Below are positions 59,954 to 64,000 of a stretch of 64,000 bases of DNA, in pieces (the first letter of the stretch is position 1; every line of letters starts with the position of its first letter). The notes below the pieces were generated by a model, which was not told the DNA's origin, ran no database searches, and was given only the letters and a program-made list of their open reading frames with translations. The DNA lies in the NCBI GenBank assembly GCA_003184365.1, contig NKYR01000008.1, positions 1 through 64,000 on the forward strand. Direction: 5' to 3'. The translations under genes and the position numbers were made by a program. The stretch is from Evernia prunastri. Lineage: Eukaryota > Ascomycota > Lecanoromycetes > Lecanorales > Parmeliaceae.

Positions 59954-61151
59954 ATGGTTTCCCAGGACGGATCCAAGTTTAACTGCATAATCACTGGAGC
60001 TGGCGGATTCGTTGGCCAGGCTCTTGCCTCTGCGCTCCTCGCAGACCCTCTGATCTCCAAACTCACATTGACAGATGTCTTCAAGCCAGATGCTCCTCAA
60101 ACAGAATCACAATCAAGGGTAGAAACTCGCTGTTTAGATGCCGATCTCACGTCTCTGGAAACATGCCAATCTCTCTTCACCCGAGACATCAACCTGGTAT
60201 ATCTTCTTCATGGCATTATGTCTGGTGCTGCTGAGGCAAACCTTGAATTGGGCTTGAGGGTAAACATCGACTCCACAAGGCAAATTCTGGACATACTTCG
60301 GCACACCAATCCCGGTGTCAAAGTCATCTATCCCTCTTCATTGGCGGTATATGGCCCACCTGCTACACCAACGACGAAGATAACGGAGTTGGATGCACCA
60401 GTGCCAGGTTCATCGTGTCAGTTGTGTTTTCTGAGCTTCCTGATTCATATTGTGCTTTGAGTTGCAGGACATGTCGCAGGAGTAAAATATTCCCGGAAGA
60501 TGTTTCATGAATCAAAATGAATGCGAGAAGAGCTATGCTGACTCCGATATCATTAAGATGGGGCCCAGAAGCACATTTGTGAGACATTGCTCGACGACTA
60601 CTCAAGGAGAGGGTTGCTGGATGGGCGCGTATGCAGGCTACCAACGGTAAACATCTCTTGCACTGCTTTTCATACCTCTAGTTTTTTATTCTTAACGATA
60701 TGACCAGGTTACTGTTAGACCAGGCAAGCCAACGGGAGCGGCGTCCTCTTTCGCTTCCGGGATCTTTCGTGAGCCACTGAAAGGAGAGAAGAGCATTTTG
60801 CCCGTCTCGAAAGACCTCGAGATTTGGATCTGTTCGCCGAGGACGGTAGTCAAGAACCTGATACTAGCGCGGGATATTCCGAAGGAGAAATTCACTGGGA
60901 CACGGATTGTAAATATCCCTGGTGTGACTGTGACGATTCGCGAGATGCTGGATGCTTTGAAGGCCGTCGGAGGTGATGAAGCATTGAAACTTGTAGAGGA
61001 GAAGAGAGACGACGCAACCGAGAAGATAGTGTTGAGCTGGCCAACCAGAGTTGATATTGCGAGGGCAAAAGCTCTGGGTTTCGCAGAAGACGGGACGCTC
61101 ACCAATACGTTGAAAGAGTATATTGACGATTATGGAAGTAAGATCTCTTGA
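59954..61151 (+). CDS. NAD-dependent extended SDR dehydrogenase, D-erythronate dehydrogenase (DenD)-like
   Basis: Exons 59954-60416, 60558-60646 and 60708-61151, with GT-AG introns of 141 nt (GTCAGT donor, GCTGAC branch 20 nt before the acceptor) and 61 nt, give 331 aa. The Rossmann motif GAGGFVGQ (Gly15-Gly21) binds NAD(P). HGIMSGAAEANLELGLRVN, SSLAVYG and a YxxxK catalytic pair (Tyr155, Lys159, YGAQK) follow, then DYSRRGLLDGRVCRLPT and GAASSFASGIFREPL, all close to the DenD subfamily that oxidises D-erythronate-type four-carbon sugar acids in bacteria. The intron-1 junction splits the Tyr155 codon, so reading straight through loses the active site. Reaction in this fungus is inferred from family only. 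Confidence 0.85.
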
Positions 61152-61992
61152 GTCGATTAAAAGCACGTGGGGTCAGAAAATGGCCGAAAATAATCTGTTC
61201 GATTTGAAATCTTCGTCTGAAGGTAACACGGAAGCTCAGGTATAGCTAGAGATGTGTAACGGCAGCTCGTGAGTTCGATAATCACAGGCAACAAAACTCC
61301 ATATAACCTCTGGTAGCAACTCGTTGCGAGTTGCTTACTCTAGGCTACTTTACCAACTCGCCATGAGACTTACTCTATAGAGCTCATTACGTGTAGATAG
61401 GATAAGGTGCCAGAGGTGCTTGCCTTATACCACCGAGCTGCATGGTCCTGTACCCACCTCTGAGTAGCTAGTTAAGACGCATCAAGACAATTTTGATAGG
61501 TGCTACTCGCGACCCGAGAGTGGGGCCGTTTCTAGGATCTTTTTTTTATCTTCTTTACGACCGATACCTGCAGGCAGACATCATAATACCTAGTGCTGAC
61601 GAAGCGATGGAAGACCGTTTTCGTGCTGGGCGTGTTTGCCCATCTCTTCTTTGTCCACGCTCATAGTGGTGGAAAAGTGTTCCAGCTTGGAGAAGCTAAT
61701 AAACAGAGAGCTACAGACTTCCACGCTTACCTACGTTTTGCTACGTTTTGCTCTGCTGGAAAGGCTAATAGTCAGGGCACAGCACGGATTACGAAGGAAA
61801 ATTTCTAGGAACACTCGCATAGAAGTAAGTGGTAACAGCGGTCATGTCCTTTCGATCAAGCAAAATTAACGGCAACGAATGAGTGATTTGAGTTGCGCGA
61901 GACCCAGCTCGTGAACTTAGCCTTGCGCTCTGCACTGTCAATGCCGACCTCTCAAGAGAACAAGCAGCCTACAATATAGCTTACAGCGCTCT
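61152..61992. other. Intergenic, convergent genes
   Basis: Holds the palindromic GCAACTCGTTGCGAGTTGC near 61316-61334 and short frames at 61593-61869 that look non-genic. No tRNA with a proper acceptor stem was found. Confidence 0.5.
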
Positions 61993-64000
61993 CTAGCGAA
62001 GCAACCACTCCTGATCATCCTTGAGCCAGGTTCCAAAGCCAGTGCCCTTCAGCTGTTGCGAGTCTGTGAATGCTACTCCAGCGCGCACCCATAGCCTTGA
62101 AATGGGATCAGCCACTATCCGATGTTTCGTCTTGGTATCCGTCAAGAGTACTAAAAGGGCTGCTGTTGCTTCTCCCGGTTTAGCATAGCGAAAGTAGGGA
62201 TAAATGATTATCGCATACGGCTTGCTTGAGTCTAGATCCGACCACTGAGTCGCTCCATCTCCCGGGAGCCAAGTATATACCACGCTCCAGGGAGGATTCG
62301 CCACTATAGTGATCTCCGACCCCGTGGGCTGCCCAATAGATTCCAAGAGAACGCCAGGATAACAGAAGTTTAACCCCTCTAAGGTGAGGTTCGCCCTCGG
62401 CTCTGGCGCGTTCCAGTCAGGCTTGTCGTGAGTTGGAATCATGCCATCGGGGCAAATATTCTTCGACCGGTCCATGAAGCTTTGTGGTGCCCACTGGAAG
62501 CCGACTGTCTTCAAGTGGGGGTAATCATTGAATATAATACGGCTTTCGAATTCCTTGACAAGTTGTAGAAATATTTCCATCATCCTGCCAGGATCTTTGG
62601 TTTCCATGAGCGGACCGGGATCTATTCCTAGTAGTGTCGCGAAGCAAATGGTCTCGTCTGTGCTTCGGGTTGTGGAACGATTCTGCACCTCGGTAACCAG
62701 AGGGAAAAAATTCATAACCATCGAAGCCTTGTCCACTTCCTTGTCAAGGAGCGTGAAAGCTACACTCGCATGACCATAACAAGTTGCGGTTATGCTAGAA
62801 TACATGCTTACTGTAGACTTCATCTGTTCCGTTAGATCTTCTCCGAAATCATCGAGAGATTGCGATCCCCCGTTCAATCGAAAGTAGAGGTTTCGTGCGA
62901 ATCGTCCTTCCTGAAGAGTCCACAAACGGCGTCTCCAACTACACAGGTACAACTGGACGCACTTTTCCGTGATATCTGCTTTGATTGAGACTTTCTGCAT
63001 GAATGCATCGAAGACTAGGACTCCATCTGCGTCAGTGTAGACGTTCCTCATTCTCTGGATAGCGAGCTTTCGATAGGCTTCTTCCCCCTTCCTTGAGGGA
63101 ACACAGAGTGTGTCAATCCAGAACGGGACGGACCTGTTCAGTCCGATGGCTCGCTTTCCATCAGGATAGAGACTAGTGACATTGCGCTGCAATTTGCTCA
63201 ACTGACACGATGGAAGAGCGTTGCAGGTTTCATTGCCCATTCCATCGGCCCAGATGTGAGAAATCGCTACGTATATGTCCGAGCCTCCTTGGTATTCAAT
63301 GACAGTGAGCGCACCTTCGCTCTCGTTCCAATGTACCAGCGGGAGTTTCCCTCGCCCGATGATGTCGACCAGACCGTACGCCTCAACGAACTCGCAGCTA
63401 TGATTACAGCCAATGGCATGCTGAGTTTTGTATGTGCCGAGTCTTAGGTTGCTCCCGTAGCATATGCCTTCAGTGCAATAGGAATGGTCCTGATCCTTTC
63501 GTGGAGATAAGATCGAGCCAAAATAGTACTCACTGTCAGTTTGAAAGTTACTACGGAACTCGGAGATATCGCGAGGACACCATTCACTGCGCTGCATCCG
63601 TTCCTTCAAGAAAACACTCTTTGGCCAGCGAGGTTCTAGATATCGCCGGAAGAAGGCTCCATGCTCATGATAGATTTCGGTCGCAGCAGATGAAAGGGTA
63701 GATCCAAGAGCAATAATGGACATTGCGATTGTAGGACGTATAGGTGACGGAGGTATATCAGGGTCCCTGTTCTCCTCGCCACAGTACCTCCGAGCCCAAT
63801 AGAGGATTTCTTCAATGATGAGCTTGATTGACTCTTCATTTCTGATCAGATTTGCAAATGCAGGTTCGTTCTCTTTATCACTACTGTCCTCATCATTGCA
63901 GTCTTCCTCGCCTTCATCTTCTTCCTTTTTATCGCCTTCGTTGCTATCGTTTTCCTCACTCTCACTCTCACCTTCACTGAATGTTCCTGTATATTGTTCT
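61993..64000 (-). CDS. HET-domain (heterokaryon incompatibility) protein, 5' end beyond the window
   Basis: HET-domain proteins trigger cell death on fusion of incompatible hyphae; most members have unknown partners. The HET core lies between about 63290 and 62870: YVAISHIWADGMGN, FWIDTLCVPSR, RKLAIQRMRNVYTDADGVLVFD and SWRRRLWTLQEGRF are the three conserved blocks. The C-terminal part is longer than the domain and unassigned. The first Met seen in this frame is at 63723, but the frame stays open to the edge for another 92 codons with an acidic stretch (GEEDCNDEDSSDKE) and LIIEEILYWARRYCGEE. The true start is therefore probably outside the window. At least 668 residues would be encoded if that extension is real. 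No intron is evident. No NACHT or repeat domain is seen in the visible part. Confidence 0.85.
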   Translation of the reverse strand, partial: EQYTGTFSEGESESEENDSNEGDKKEEDEGEEDCNDEDSSDKENEPAFANLIRNEESIKLIIEEILYWARRYCGEENRDPDIPPSPIRPTIAMSIIALGSTLSSAATEIYHEHGAFFRRYLEPRWPKSVFLKERMQRSEWCPRDISEFRSNFQTDSEYYFGSILSPRKDQDHSYCTEGICYGSNLRLGTYKTQHAIGCNHSCEFVEAYGLVDIIGRGKLPLVHWNESEGALTVIEYQGGSDIYVAISHIWADGMGNETCNALPSCQLSKLQRNVTSLYPDGKRAIGLNRSVPFWIDTLCVPSRKGEEAYRKLAIQRMRNVYTDADGVLVFDAFMQKVSIKADITEKCVQLYLCSWRRRLWTLQEGRFARNLYFRLNGGSQSLDDFGEDLTEQMKSTVSMYSSITATCYGHASVAFTLLDKEVDKASMVMNFFPLVTEVQNRSTTRSTDETICFATLLGIDPGPLMETKDPGRMMEIFLQLVKEFESRIIFNDYPHLKTVGFQWAPQSFMDRSKNICPDGMIPTHDKPDWNAPEPRANLTLEGLNFCYPGVLLESIGQPTGSEITIVANPPWSVVYTWLPGDGATQWSDLDSSKPYAIIIYPYFRYAKPGEATAALLVLLTDTKTKHRIVADPISRLWVRAGVAFTDSQQLKGTGFGTWLKDDQEWLLR

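Noticed and set aside
61235..61260. GTGAGTTCGATAATCAC, a T-arm-like hairpin
   Set aside because: No matching D arm, anticodon arm or acceptor stem; probably chance.

Overview
The window looks like part of a filamentous ascomycete (Pezizomycotina) genome. The evidence is short GT-AG introns with CTGAC/CTAAT-type branch points, ascomycete-type ATG5, PRP28, HET-domain and DUF7580-type genes, and a long AT-rich block that carries C-to-T (RIP-like) damage. Species cannot be assigned from the sequence alone.

Region 1 (1 to about 41.2 kb) is a gene-poor, AT-rich transposon graveyard. I see no host gene in it. Its base layer is heavily mutated: CpA and CpC (and their complements) are largely converted, while CpG is mostly spared. 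Readable remnants include a Ty1/copia polyprotein on the minus strand (about 8.1-11.7 kb), a second copia copy (about 21.5-24.7 kb) and a Ty3/gypsy pol on the plus strand (about 37.8-41.2 kb). Younger, largely unmutated insertions sit on top: two related LINE families (15.4-17.1, 28.0-28.7 and 36.6-37.8 kb), two tiny LINE 3'-end insertions with 12-bp target duplications, several solo LTRs with 4-5-bp duplications, a TA-flanked MITE, and a TIR element that carries a minisatellite. Eight N-runs (seven of one base) sit at duplicated repeat junctions and show that the assembly is collapsed or chimeric there.

Region 2 (about 41.2-43 kb) is the transition. An LTR-like end is followed by ordinary-composition DNA with no convincing gene.

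Region 3 (43-64 kb) is normal gene space: a Dal5-type MFS transporter (+); a 1160-aa conserved fungal protein (-) divergent from a DUF7580-type protein (+); ATG5 (-) divergent from PRP28 (+); a flavocytochrome b2-type alpha-hydroxyacid dehydrogenase (-) divergent from a DenD-like SDR dehydrogenase (+); and a HET-domain gene (-) running off the right edge. Three of the gene pairs share short divergent intergenic regions. The b2-type oxidase and the SDR could act together in hydroxy-acid/sugar-acid catabolism. The STAND-like/DUF7580 pair and the HET gene belong to families linked to fungal non-self recognition. Two genes (MFS and DUF7580) each carry one apparent frameshift in a T-run, which is more likely sequence error than decay.
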